Positions 33,301-40,723 are shown, numbered from the stretch's first letter. The stretch is DNA of 44,896 bases from Anaerovibrio lipolyticus LB2005 (GCF_000621545.1 NZ_JHYA01000016.1:1-44896), one strand, 5' to 3'. A program made the numbers and translations. The notes: a model not told the origin generated them from the sequence alone.

Positions 33301-33987
33301 TCAATCTTCCCGGGCAAACTTCACTGCTGCCTTGGCCAGTTCGTCGGTGGAATCAACGAATACGCCTTCCAGATTGTACATGGTCACAGCCACCGGCACC
33401 TCGGTGCAGCCGAGGATAAAGGCCTCTGCTCCCTGCTCCTTCATTTCCGCCAGCAAGCTCTTAATATCACCTGTATCATAGTTTTGATTATTGGCTTTTA
33501 CGCCATCATAAATAATATCATCCACAATATGCTGTCTTTCTGCTGAAGGGGCAATACACTTAAGGCCATTGACCTCCAATGCCTTCTGGTATAATCCGGT
33601 ACTGATGGTACCACTGGTGGCCAGCAACCCCACACTTTTATACCCCTTTTCCGTAATTGCTGCAACTGCTACATCAATAATAGACAACACAGGAATTGTA
33701 ATATGAGGTAACAGCTCCGGCAAAAAATAATGGGCTGTGTTGCAGGCCATAATGATAAAATCCGCTCCGCCCATCATAAGCCGCTTGGCACTTTTCAGCA
33801 TTTCCGGGACCGGGGATGCTCCCAAGCCCTTAATGGCCCTGGTACGATCCGGAATCCTGCAATTATTATCCACCAGCATAGGAATATGCTCCTGATCCAC
33901 CTTAGCCGGCGTAGCCAAAATAATTTTCTTCATTAAGTCCACAGTGGCCATTGGCCCCATGCCACCCATGATGCCTATTGTTTTCAT
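33301..33987 (-). CDS. Aspartate/glutamate racemase family protein
   Basis: 228 aa from ATG 33987 (MKTIGIMGGMGPMATVDLMK); an ATG 33 nt upstream with AGGGG before it is possible. Catalytic cysteines are seen in IMACNTAHYFLPEL near 81 and FILGCTEVPVAV near 195, with the surrounding family pattern (VDNNCRIPDRTRAI). PLP-independent racemisation of L-aspartate or a related acid; substrate not assigned. It stands alone with its own terminator. Confidence 0.9.
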   Translation of the reverse strand: MKTIGIMGGMGPMATVDLMKKIILATPAKVDQEHIPMLVDNNCRIPDRTRAIKGLGASPVPEMLKSAKRLMMGGADFIIMACNTAHYFLPELLPHITIPVLSIIDVAVAAITEKGYKSVGLLATSGTISTGLYQKALEVNGLKCIAPSAERQHIVDDIIYDGVKANNQNYDTGDIKSLLAEMKEQGAEAFILGCTEVPVAVTMYNLEGVFVDSTDELAKAAVKFARED

Positions 33988-34107
33988 ATACTCCGCGCCC
34001 CCTATAATGTAAAAAATCAATCCCCTGTATTCTAGGCCCCTTAACTTGCTAAAAGCACGTCATCGGCATACAATATAATTAAATAAATATTTACAATATA
34101 TAAATAT

Positions 34108-34198
34108 TATAACGCAGTTGTTCAAATTTTTCTTCCCCAGAAGAAAAATCTTCCACTTAGCGTTTCAACGAGGTGGTAGATAGTTTCACCTCGTTATA
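34108..34198 (+). repeat. R2 repeat, copy A
   Basis: 91 bp bounded by TATAACG and CGTTATA. After TTGTTCA comes a hairpin ATTTTTCTT-CCCCAG-AAGAAAAAT, then CTTAGCGTTTC, then a second hairpin AACGAGGTG-N11-CACCTCGTT. It lies between the racemase gene and tRNA-Pro. Confidence 0.7.
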
Positions 34199-34300
34199 GA
34201 ATATTTTTATCAATTTAGCATGGAAATAGTGAATTTTTCTTTTTTATTGAAAAAAACTGCCAATAAGGAGTATCATAATAAGCAGTTAGCATATCATTGT

Positions 34301-34377
34301 CGGGATGTAGCGCAGTTTGGTAGCGCACTTCGTTCGGGACGAAGGTGTCGCAGGTTCGAATCCTGTCATCCCGACCA
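34301..34377 (+). tRNA. tRNA-Pro (CGG)
   Basis: 77 nt including encoded CCA. The acceptor stem CGGGATG pairs with CATCCCG, discriminator A. D-arm GCGC-AGTTTGGTA-GCGC; anticodon stem CTTCG/CGAAG with loop TTCGGGA, so anticodon CGG reading CCG (proline). The T-arm has GGTTCGAATCC. It marks the left edge of the accessory region, and tRNA genes are common integration sites; no duplicated 3' end was seen downstream. Confidence 0.96.
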
Positions 34378-34441
34378 TTTTTATGCAAAAAAATAAATCC
34401 CTTCATGTTCTAATTTTATTCCACGTCAGGATGTGAGAGCC

Positions 34442-35956
34442 ATGACTGACAAATGCTATATAGCCATAGATCTGAAATCCTTCTACGCCTCTGTAGAGTG
34501 TAAGGATCGGGAGCTTGATCCTCTCACCACCAACCTGGTTGTGGCAGATGAAAGCCGCAGCGGCAAAACCATCTGTCTGGCCGTAACCCCTTCCCTTAAA
34601 GCCCACGGAATATCGGGGAGGCCCCGGCTTTTTGAGGTTCAGCAGAAGGTTAAGGAGATAAATTACCTTCGCAAGGCAGCCGCCCCGGGACATAAATTCA
34701 CCGGCAGCTCCGTTGATTCACAAGAGCTGGAAAAGGATCCCTCCCTTGCTCTTGATTACATTGTAGCCATGCCTCGCATGGCCCGTTATGTGGAATACAG
34801 TGCAATTATTTTTGGCATTTATATTAAATACGTATCAGCAGATGATATTCACAGCTACAGCGTAGACGAGGTATTTATTGATGCAACGCCTTACCTTGCC
34901 ACCTACAAAATGACAGGCCATGAGCTGGCACTGCGCATTATCAAGGATATCAAGGACATCACTGGTATAACCGCCACGGCCGGTATCGGCACAAATCTCT
35001 ATCTGGCCAAGGTGGCCATGGACATTGTGGCCAAGAAAATTCCAGAGGACGAGGATGGAGTCAGAATTGCAGAGCTGGATGAAATGAGTTACCGCCACCA
35101 GCTATGGACCCACACCCCTATAACTGATTTTTGGCGTGTTGGCCACGGCTATGCAAAAAAACTCAAAGAACATGGTCTTTACACCATGGGGGATATTGCC
35201 CGCTGCTCCCTGGGAAAGGAAAACGAATATTACAACGAGGATTTGTTATACCGCCTTTTTGGCATAAGTGCCCAGCTCCTTATTGACCATGCCTGGGGCT
35301 ATGAGCCCTGTACAATAGAGGCCATAAGGGAATACCAGCCGGCATTCAACAGCATAAGCAGCGGTCAGGTGCTTCAAAGTGCCTACTCTCATGAAAAGGG
35401 ACGGCTCATAGTGTGGGAAATGACTGATCTTCTTGTGCTGGAGCTGGTGGAAAAGGGACTGCTTACTGACCAAATAGTGCTGGATATTGGTTATGACATT
35501 TCCAATGTTACAGAACATAATTACAAGGGTAGCACCCATATTGACCACTATGGTCGCAGGGTTCCCACTCCGGCCCATGGTTCCATGAGCCTTGAAAAGC
35601 ACACATCATCAACCCGCCTGATACTGGATGCAGCACTGGAACTGTTTGATAAAATTACAGACCCCAACCTTTTTATCCGACGGGTAAATGTTACCGCCAA
35701 CCACGTACTCAGCGAAAGTGTACTAAAACGGGAAAAAGATAAGCCCCAGCAGCTTGACCTCTTTACTGACTACGAGGCTGAAGCCAAGAAGCTGGAGCTG
35801 GAAAAAAAGGCCGATACCAAAGAAAAAGACCTCCAACACGTCCTTTTGAATATCAAAAACAAATTTGGCAAAAACGCCATTTTGAAAGGAGCTAACCTTC
35901 AGGAGGGAGCCATGACTATTGAAAGAAACCAGCAAATTGGCGGGCACAAGGCATGA
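34442..35956 (+). CDS. Y-family DNA polymerase (UmuC/UvrX type)
   Basis: 504 aa from ATG 34442. Catalytic motifs: YIAIDLKSFYASVECKDREL (6-25) and YSVDEVFIDATPY near 142 (SxDE). The helix-hairpin-helix segment is THTPITDFWRVGHGYAKKLK. The C-terminal little-finger domain is followed by QQLDLF (about 437), a beta-clamp-binding motif, and a charged tail. It is a translesion polymerase of the UvrX/UmuC class. A YolD-like gene, the usual partner, is 8.3 kb away at 44303. AGGA lies 10 nt before the ATG; the overlapping GTG 34433 is less well placed. Confidence 0.92.
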   Translation: MTDKCYIAIDLKSFYASVECKDRELDPLTTNLVVADESRSGKTICLAVTPSLKAHGISGRPRLFEVQQKVKEINYLRKAAAPGHKFTGSSVDSQELEKDPSLALDYIVAMPRMARYVEYSAIIFGIYIKYVSADDIHSYSVDEVFIDATPYLATYKMTGHELALRIIKDIKDITGITATAGIGTNLYLAKVAMDIVAKKIPEDEDGVRIAELDEMSYRHQLWTHTPITDFWRVGHGYAKKLKEHGLYTMGDIARCSLGKENEYYNEDLLYRLFGISAQLLIDHAWGYEPCTIEAIREYQPAFNSISSGQVLQSAYSHEKGRLIVWEMTDLLVLELVEKGLLTDQIVLDIGYDISNVTEHNYKGSTHIDHYGRRVPTPAHGSMSLEKHTSSTRLILDAALELFDKITDPNLFIRRVNVTANHVLSESVLKREKDKPQQLDLFTDYEAEAKKLELEKKADTKEKDLQHVLLNIKNKFGKNAILKGANLQEGAMTIERNQQIGGHKA

Positions 35957-35972
35957 GGCAATTTATTAAATA

Positions 35973-36000
35973 AAACAAAAGGAGCTGCCGAAGCAGCTCC
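35973..36000 (-). terminator. Leftward terminator after the 43-aa membrane peptide
   Basis: GGAGCTGC-CGAA-GCAGCTCC: perfect 8-bp stem with a tetraloop, followed on the minus strand by TTTTGTTTT. There is no T-run on the plus strand, so it ends the small-peptide operon from the right. Confidence 0.8.
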
Positions 36001-36021
36001 AAACCATCCGATTCTGATATT

Positions 36022-36153
36022 TTAATATTGATGAATTTCCTCATATAACCCTACCAAAAGGCGGAATAACATTTTTCCTGCCATAATCCCCAACGCACCA
36101 GTCAGGCCGATAAACAACAATGAGATTAAGCCGAGCTCCAAATTTGCCATCAT
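36022..36153 (-). CDS. 43-residue single-helix membrane peptide
   Basis: Starts MMANLELGLISLLFIGLTGA and ends LLVGLYEEIHQY. One hydrophobic helix (about 8-32) with short charged ends. A strong AAGGGGG site lies 7 nt before the first ATG, and a terminator follows 22 nt after the stop, so the unit is well formed. It lies 66 nt downstream of the double-glycine peptide gene on the same strand with no terminator between, and could be its immunity or partner peptide. That role is inference; no family was recognised. Confidence 0.65.
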   Translation of the reverse strand: MMANLELGLISLLFIGLTGALGIMAGKMLFRLLVGLYEEIHQY

Positions 36154-36219
36154 GTAAAATCCCCCTTTTGTTACGGGTAGTCAATAATAACGATAGAGAT
36201 GAATGTGCGATTTTATTTT

Positions 36220-36417
36220 TTATGCAGCATTATGTGGTTGCTGCTGCGGTGGCTGCTGTGGGTTATCCTTCTTAGGCTGAGAGATGTCCCTAATCAAATC
36301 AATAATATCTCTGATAAACTGGAATGGCTTACGGCGTGGGCCATGAAGACGAATTCTTGGACGACCGCCTGCTACTTGCTCCAATTCCATTTCTTTAAGT
36401 TCAAGTTTCTTGCTCAT
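36220..36417 (-). CDS. Double-glycine leader peptide (bacteriocin-like precursor)
   Basis: 65 aa. Leader MSKKLELKEMELEQVAGG has the ELEQVxGG pattern cut by peptidase-containing ABC transporters. The mature part begins RPRIRLHGPRRKPFQFIRDI, is strongly basic at first, then has an amphipathic DIIDLIRDI and a proline/glutamine-rich tail. There is no cysteine. GGGAG lies 8 nt before ATG 36417; the frame is open upstream but runs through the promoter. The ECF-like promoter at 36472-36501 lies 55 bp upstream. No transporter is in the window. Confidence 0.75.
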   Translation of the reverse strand: MSKKLELKEMELEQVAGGRPRIRLHGPRRKPFQFIRDIIDLIRDISQPKKDNPQQPPQQQPHNAA

Positions 36418-36471
36418 AAGATCTACTCCCTTCCTTGTATGGGCTGTACCCATGTTTTTGTCTTCTGCCCA

Positions 36472-36501
36472 TACATACGAACCGTATAGATAAGTATTAC
36501 A
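36472..36501 (-). promoter_or_regulatory. ECF-like promoter P1 (double-glycine peptide gene)
   Basis: Minus strand TGTAAT-N16-CGTATGTA. The TGTAA / CGTA pair with 16-bp spacing resembles ECF-sigma promoters (for example SigW/SigX types). Identical boxes with identical spacing occur at P2 and P3. Confidence 0.6.
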
Positions 36502-36531
36502 AAAAAATTTTTGAAAAAAATAAAAAGTTTT

Positions 36532-36561
36532 TGTAATGGATTTGATTTTCATCCGTATGTA
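36532..36561 (+). promoter_or_regulatory. ECF-like promoter P2 (small RNA 1)
   Basis: Plus strand TGTAAT-N16-CGTATGTA, back to back with P1 across an A/T-tract, so the two -35 boxes form an inverted repeat. Confidence 0.6.
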
Positions 36562-36566
36562 TAGAT

Positions 36567-36694
36567 GTAAAACGATTCGGACTACCTTTTATCGTGGATG
36601 ATAGATTTAGTCCGTGCTTACTTTTTTCCTTTTTGACGGGTCCTCTCCAACCCGTCCCTCTCAAAGAAGCCGACTACACACGGCTTCTTTTTTT
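36567..36694 (+). ncRNA. Candidate small RNA 1
   Basis: About 128 nt from the start expected for P2 to an intrinsic terminator. Three hairpins: CGGACTA/TAGTCCG (36578-36614), GACGGGT-CCTCTCCA-ACCCGTC (36635-36656) with a C-rich loop complementary to Shine-Dalgarno sequences, and the terminator AGAAGCCG/CGGCTTCT followed by eight T. No convincing open frame on this strand. It is antisense to nothing annotated. Basis: promoter, structure and terminator only. Confidence 0.55.
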
Positions 36695-36763
36695 GCATAA
36701 AAATATGCTGTTGTATACTTTGGTTCAACAGCATTTCTAATAATAAAAAAATATTGAAAAAAA

Positions 36764-36793
36764 TGTAATACATTCTTCTGTGGGTCGTATGTA
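36764..36793 (+). promoter_or_regulatory. ECF-like promoter P3 (small RNA 2)
   Basis: Plus strand TGTAAT-N16-CGTATGTA, preceded by an A-rich tract containing TTGAAAAAAAT also present near P2. Confidence 0.6.
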
Positions 36794-36798
36794 AGGAT

Positions 36799-36876
36799 GT
36801 CATATAAAATTACACAATTCATCTCATTCTCCCCTGCTTGTTACCCTCCAAAAAACAGGCAGGGCTCTTTTTTTTT
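36799..36876 (+). ncRNA. Candidate small RNA 2
   Basis: About 78 nt between P3 and a terminator. The terminator stem CCCTGCTTG/CAGGCAGGG contains a U-G pair valid only on the plus strand and is followed by nine T. Its loop TTACCCTCCAAAAAA is complementary to GGAGGGTAA, a strong ribosome-site sequence. Upstream lies another C-rich stretch (TTCTCCCC). It converges on the stop codon of the radical SAM gene. Confidence 0.55.
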
Positions 36877-37717
36877 ACACATTTCCCAAGTAAACATAAT
36901 CCAGACATTCCTGGCTTATTTCCTGCAGCCTATATAATGTTGCCACCGGGGTGGCCTCTGTTTGTAGCTTGTAACGCGGAAAATAGCGGGACAAGTGAAG
37001 TGGTATATCCTTCCGCAACTTGGAAATCCACGTAGCCTCTGAACGCATCATATCAGAATCATCATTGATGCCAGGAATAACAAGGGTTGTCACTTCCACA
37101 TGAACACCGGCCTCCAACGACAGCCGTATGGTATCCTTGGTCGTTTTAAAATCTCCCCCCATCCATTTGTATCCATCTTCAGAGAACGCCTTTAAATCAA
37201 TATTCATAGCATCTATATAAGGAAGAATTGCCTTCAATGGCTCCTGACATACTTGCCCATTGGTCACCAGCACCACCTTCTGCCCCTCCGCTTTCAACAA
37301 TGGTGCCACATCCAATAAATACTCATAGCTGAGGAATGGCTCGTTATAGGTAAAGGCCACCCCTATGCTTCCAGCTTTCAAAGTGGCTTTACGGGCAAAT
37401 TCCACCATTTCTTCCGGGGAAACATAGCCCTGAGATACCTCTATTCCCTGCTGTGATATGGAATAATTTTGACAGAAGGGACATTTCATATTGCATCCAA
37501 AGCCCCCCACAGATAATATTGCCGTTCCGGGATAGAAATGATACAAAGGCTTCTTTTCGATGGGATCAACGGCCAAAGATGTGACCTGCCCATAGGAAAT
37601 CGATTTTATGTTACCATCAATATTTTTTCTGGTACCACAAAGCCCTGTCTTATTTTGATTTAAATTGCATTTATGCGGGCAAAGCCCACATTGCACCATA
37701 CTGTTTTCCTTATCCAT
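36875..37717 (-). CDS. AmrS-like (AmmeMemoRadiSam) radical SAM protein, short C-terminus
   Basis: 280 aa. N-terminal cysteine cluster CGLCPHKCNLNQNKTGLCGT (10-29), then the radical SAM motif GGFGCNMKCPFCQNYSIS (CxxxCxxC near 75) and GVAFTYNEPFLSYEYLLDV. The sequence ends YVYLGNV; family members I know run about 40-50 residues further with a C-terminal CxxC, which is missing here. It starts 27 nt after a Nif11-type RiPP precursor, so a role in modifying that peptide is possible, but its family is known for another, unsettled function. No AMMECR1 or Memo gene is present. Confidence 0.8.
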   Translation of the reverse strand: MDKENSMVQCGLCPHKCNLNQNKTGLCGTRKNIDGNIKSISYGQVTSLAVDPIEKKPLYHFYPGTAILSVGGFGCNMKCPFCQNYSISQQGIEVSQGYVSPEEMVEFARKATLKAGSIGVAFTYNEPFLSYEYLLDVAPLLKAEGQKVVLVTNGQVCQEPLKAILPYIDAMNIDLKAFSEDGYKWMGGDFKTTKDTIRLSLEAGVHVEVTTLVIPGINDDSDMMRSEATWISKLRKDIPLHLSRYFPRYKLQTEATPVATLYRLQEISQECLDYVYLGNV

Positions 37718-37744
37718 GGTGAATTACCCCAAATTTTAAATCTA

Positions 37745-38191
37745 CTATTTAGCTATGCCCCTTATCTGGCCACCCATTATCGCACAAAAAACAGTTTGTT
37801 TATTGGCATTTAAATTATTAATGCTTACACCAATAACGCTACAACCCGAGTTGTTATTGGTGATATTATTATGACGCGTTCCCCAACGCTGTACTGCCGT
37901 TCCGCCACAAACCTGGTCCAATTCATCTTCAGAAATAGTCATATCCGTCAGCTGGTCGATTTCAAAGGCCTTTAATTCTTCAATAGTGAATGGGAGCCCC
38001 ACTTCACTAGCTATAGGCAGAACAATACTTGCTGCCGCTTTTTCCAAAAATGCACAAATAATCTTTTCATCATCATCTGCTGGTAATTCATTATCTTCAG
38101 CGAAAGTTTTATCAAGTGCATTGAGTTTTTCTGCTATAGATATATCCATGGTTAGTTTTTCATAAAACTTTCCTACGTTATCCTTTGCCAT
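37745..38191 (-). CDS. Nif11-type RiPP precursor peptide
   Basis: 148 aa. The leader resembles Nif11 domains (FYEKLTMDISIAEKLNAL ... GLPFTIEELKAFEI) and ends MTISEDELDQVCGG, a double-glycine cleavage site near residue 97. The predicted core is about 51 residues: it starts TAVQRWGTRHNNITNNNSGC, is rich in asparagine, has two cysteines, and ends IMGGQIRGIAK. GAGGAGG lies 8 nt before the ATG, and the 31-bp shared promoter motif is at 38236. A radical SAM gene follows; no lanthionine synthetase or transporter is in the window. Confidence 0.8.
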   Translation of the reverse strand: MAKDNVGKFYEKLTMDISIAEKLNALDKTFAEDNELPADDDEKIICAFLEKAAASIVLPIASEVGLPFTIEELKAFEIDQLTDMTISEDELDQVCGGTAVQRWGTRHNNITNNNSGCSVIGVSINNLNANKQTVFCAIMGGQIRGIAK

Positions 38192-38235
38192 GATGTCGTC
38201 CTCCTCGTATTTGAATTTTGTTGTTTATTCTCATT

Positions 38236-38266
38236 CTTTATATACATGAGATAGCAAAAGTGTTAT
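38236..38266 (-). promoter_or_regulatory. Shared 31-bp promoter motif, site 1 (Nif11-type precursor)
   Basis: Minus strand ATAACACTTT-N7-TCATG-T-ATATAAA. TATAAA is a plausible -10 box, but there is no SigA -35 at the proper distance; TAACAC lies there instead, conserved at all three sites. About 45 nt precede the start codon. Confidence 0.6.
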
Positions 38267-38341
38267 CCTCCAAAAACAGGCAGGAGATTAAAATATGTGC
38301 CCTCGCTAAAAAGCCAGGGCAATTTCTATTTACGGTCTTTT

Positions 38342-38566
38342 TTATTTGTTCTTGTTTTCTATATTTTTATTTTTTTCCAGTGCAGGATTACCAGCTGCAA
38401 CCACCATATCCAGCTCATCATCTGTCATCCTCCCCGTCATAATACCTCGCATGGCATTATCCCGACGGTGCATGAACAATAACTGATTCCTTAAAGTCTC
38501 CCTCACTGGATGCAGGAGAGAAAAATCAAAATCTTCCAGCCTTTTTGTCAACTTCTCATCATCCAT
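38342..38566 (-). CDS. Small RiPP-precursor-like peptide
   Basis: 74 aa. The leader-like part contains LEDFDFSLLHPVRETLRNQL, then MTDDELDMVVAAGNP, whose DELDxVxAAG pattern resembles leader ends of RiPP precursors. Only about 15 residues follow (ALEKNKNIENKNK), charged and asparagine-rich, with no Cys, Ser or Thr. It could be a precursor with an eroded core or a leader-only regulator. AGGGGGG lies 6 nt before the ATG. Promoter shared with the Nif11-type gene. A weak hairpin (GCCCT/AGGGC at 38300-38323) lies downstream. Confidence 0.6.
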   Translation of the reverse strand: MDDEKLTKRLEDFDFSLLHPVRETLRNQLLFMHRRDNAMRGIMTGRMTDDELDMVVAAGNPALEKNKNIENKNK

Positions 38567-38612
38567 TTTTATCCCCCCTATGTTAGTTTTTGTGATTTAA
38601 ATTCTTCTTGTC

Positions 38613-38643
38613 CTTTATATCCATGAGAGGATAAAAGTGTTAT
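38613..38643 (-). promoter_or_regulatory. Shared 31-bp promoter motif, site 2 (small RiPP-like peptide)
   Basis: Minus strand ATAACACTTT-N7-TCATG-G-ATATAAA; same length and boxes as sites 1 and 3, 47 nt before the start codon. Confidence 0.6.
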
Positions 38644-38798
38644 AGAATTTTTTTAAAAATAATGGGTACGAAGGTGGGCCGCACCTACCAAGGTGGTATA
38701 TGCACCGGCAAGGGTACGTTCACACTACCAGAAGGACAGTATCATTTGCCCAGATAAACTTGCATTATTATTTCAAGTGAAGGAAGATGACATGCTTT

Positions 38799-40568
38799 TT
38801 ATTTATTGGACCTGGACTTACTTTTCTTATGTTTCTTGGCTTCATACAAGGCACTGTCCACCCGCTGAAATATTGTAAGGGCATTATCCACATGTTGGGC
38901 TATAGCTATACCTATGCTGGTGGTAAAATGCTCGCCCCGCGGCAAAACATTGGAGGTTTTTACACTATGCTTTATAGCCTCGGCTATTTTCTGGGCACCC
39001 TCTAGGGCAGTGTTTGGCAGAATAACCATAAATTCGTCACCGCCCCACCGGCCAGCCGAATCGTTGCTGCTGATGTTTTTACTTATACTCCCTGCAACAG
39101 CCTTTAGTGCTTCATCGCCCACATCATGTCCAAAGGAGTCATTTACCAGCTTAAAGTCATCTACGTCAAGCATAAGAATTGCCAAATTGGTAAGTTGGTT
39201 TGTGTGGTACATCCACATAGCCTGCTCTAGTGCAGATTCCAGGCCTGCATGGTTAAGAAGTGGGGTAAGGGTGTCATGTAAAAGGCCACTTCGTTCATAT
39301 TCTATACAGCTCTCCGCCATATTAATCCCCAGCTTGACCGCTTGGGCTAAGCGTTTACAGCTTCCATAGCCACAGGCGTGACAATTGCGGTTCCGGGATT
39401 CAACAGTATTCTTTCGAAGTTGGTAGAACACATCATCCAAATCCTCATCGGTAAATCGGCCATTTTCTATTTTTTTGCTTGAGTATTCCCTGATATAGTC
39501 ATGCCAATCCAGGCAGCTGTCAAAATATTGCTCTATTTTGTAAATAGTACCATGGTCCTTTTCTGTAACCTGATTGGCGAGCTGTTCCTTTTTATAAATA
39601 TTGGTCTTATAATCAATATCGTCCATGGAAATTTTTTGCTCAGTTCCTGTACCGCAATTACAGCCACCTGTGCAATTCAGGATATCTACTATATCGGGAA
39701 CCGGAAGCTGTTTAGTTTGCCGTTGGTAATATTCCTTAAGGTATGGGTATACGCGTCGGACTGAATCTATCTGACGTATCCAAAGGTCTTTATTTGTAAC
39801 ACGGATAGTTTCACCCAATCCCCCTGGACGACTGTATACATGACCTATTCCAGGCTGCATTCCATCGAAGCCAGTCTCCGGATATTGGTCAAGCTGGACG
39901 TGCATTTCAGCTAATTTACGCTTCAGCTTGTCAAAGGTTATGTTGTATGATACCAATTTCCCTGTATTTTGATCGCCTATTTCATCTGTTTTAGCGATGC
40001 AAGGTGATAAAAAGGCAATTTTTCCCTCCAGCTGCTTTTCCAGACGTAAATAAATAGCCATACAGATAAGAGGGCTTTGAATAGGTGCCAATGAAGGTAA
40101 CAACTCTGGCATATAACGTTCACAGAAATTTACCACAGACGAACATGGCTGAGCAATAACGGAAGAAAGGGATAGCTCCTGTCTCGCCTTTAAATATGCC
40201 CAGGTAGAGATATCAGCACCAAAGGAGACATCATATATATTAGCGACTCCCATGGATTTCAGCCACCCCAGCAGGCGGGGCAAATCTGAAAAATTAACCT
40301 TAGCCGCCGGAGCTACAAGGAGATGAATGGGATCACCCATTGCCAAATCCATAAAAAAGCGCTCTGTGTCATCGGTATAATCACGGGCTCCATGATCACA
40401 AACCTTAATACATGCACCACAGGAAATGCAATATTTACTGTTGACAGCAATACGCCGTTTTCTGTCCAGGGATCTGTACACCCGATTGGCCATATCTACA
40501 GGGCAGACTTCAATACACTTGTTACAGGCTGTACATTTCTTTTCTATTGTAAAAACCCTACCATGCAT
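38799..40568 (-). CDS. [FeFe]-hydrogenase-like iron-sulfur sensor fused to a diguanylate cyclase
   Basis: 589 aa from ATG 40568 (GGAGG 7 nt upstream). Two [4Fe-4S] motifs, CTACNKCIEVCP (12-23) and CISCGACIKVCDHG (48-61), precede an iron-hydrogenase large-subunit-like region (85-345) with AQPCSSVVNFCERYMPELLP, LSPCIAKTDEIG and LNCTGGCNCGTG. Then comes a four-cysteine motif CHACGYGSCKRLAQAVK with a later Cys (about 393-420) and a GGDEF domain with GRWGGDEFMVILP (about 430-585). The first H-cluster motif has one Cys where catalytic enzymes have TSCCP, so it is probably a redox or H2 sensor. No RxxD inhibitory site. Confidence 0.85.
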   Translation of the reverse strand: MHGRVFTIEKKCTACNKCIEVCPVDMANRVYRSLDRKRRIAVNSKYCISCGACIKVCDHGARDYTDDTERFFMDLAMGDPIHLLVAPAAKVNFSDLPRLLGWLKSMGVANIYDVSFGADISTWAYLKARQELSLSSVIAQPCSSVVNFCERYMPELLPSLAPIQSPLICMAIYLRLEKQLEGKIAFLSPCIAKTDEIGDQNTGKLVSYNITFDKLKRKLAEMHVQLDQYPETGFDGMQPGIGHVYSRPGGLGETIRVTNKDLWIRQIDSVRRVYPYLKEYYQRQTKQLPVPDIVDILNCTGGCNCGTGTEQKISMDDIDYKTNIYKKEQLANQVTEKDHGTIYKIEQYFDSCLDWHDYIREYSSKKIENGRFTDEDLDDVFYQLRKNTVESRNRNCHACGYGSCKRLAQAVKLGINMAESCIEYERSGLLHDTLTPLLNHAGLESALEQAMWMYHTNQLTNLAILMLDVDDFKLVNDSFGHDVGDEALKAVAGSISKNISSNDSAGRWGGDEFMVILPNTALEGAQKIAEAIKHSVKTSNVLPRGEHFTTSIGIAIAQHVDNALTIFQRVDSALYEAKKHKKSKSRSNK

Positions 40569-40690
40569 AACTGCTCCTCCAGTTACGAATATATTCACTA
40601 CTACATCACATTTTATACCCTCAATTTAATTATAACAATATGAATAAAAGGCATATCAATAAAAATGTTTCTCTTTTTTTATTTTTCTGC

Positions 40691-40723
40691 AAAAAGGTTC
40701 ACACTAGCTTCTTAGTGTGAACC
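40691..40723 (-). terminator. Leftward terminator after a possible small gene
   Basis: GGTTCACACTA-GCTTCT-TAGTGTGAACC: perfect 11-bp stem, running into TTTTT on the minus strand. The only leftward candidate upstream is the small frame at 40741-40830. Confidence 0.75.

Noticed and set aside
34215-34406. Leftward open frame containing [20 protein letters not shown]
   Set aside because: It is the antisense translation of the tRNA-Pro gene, a well-known false protein.
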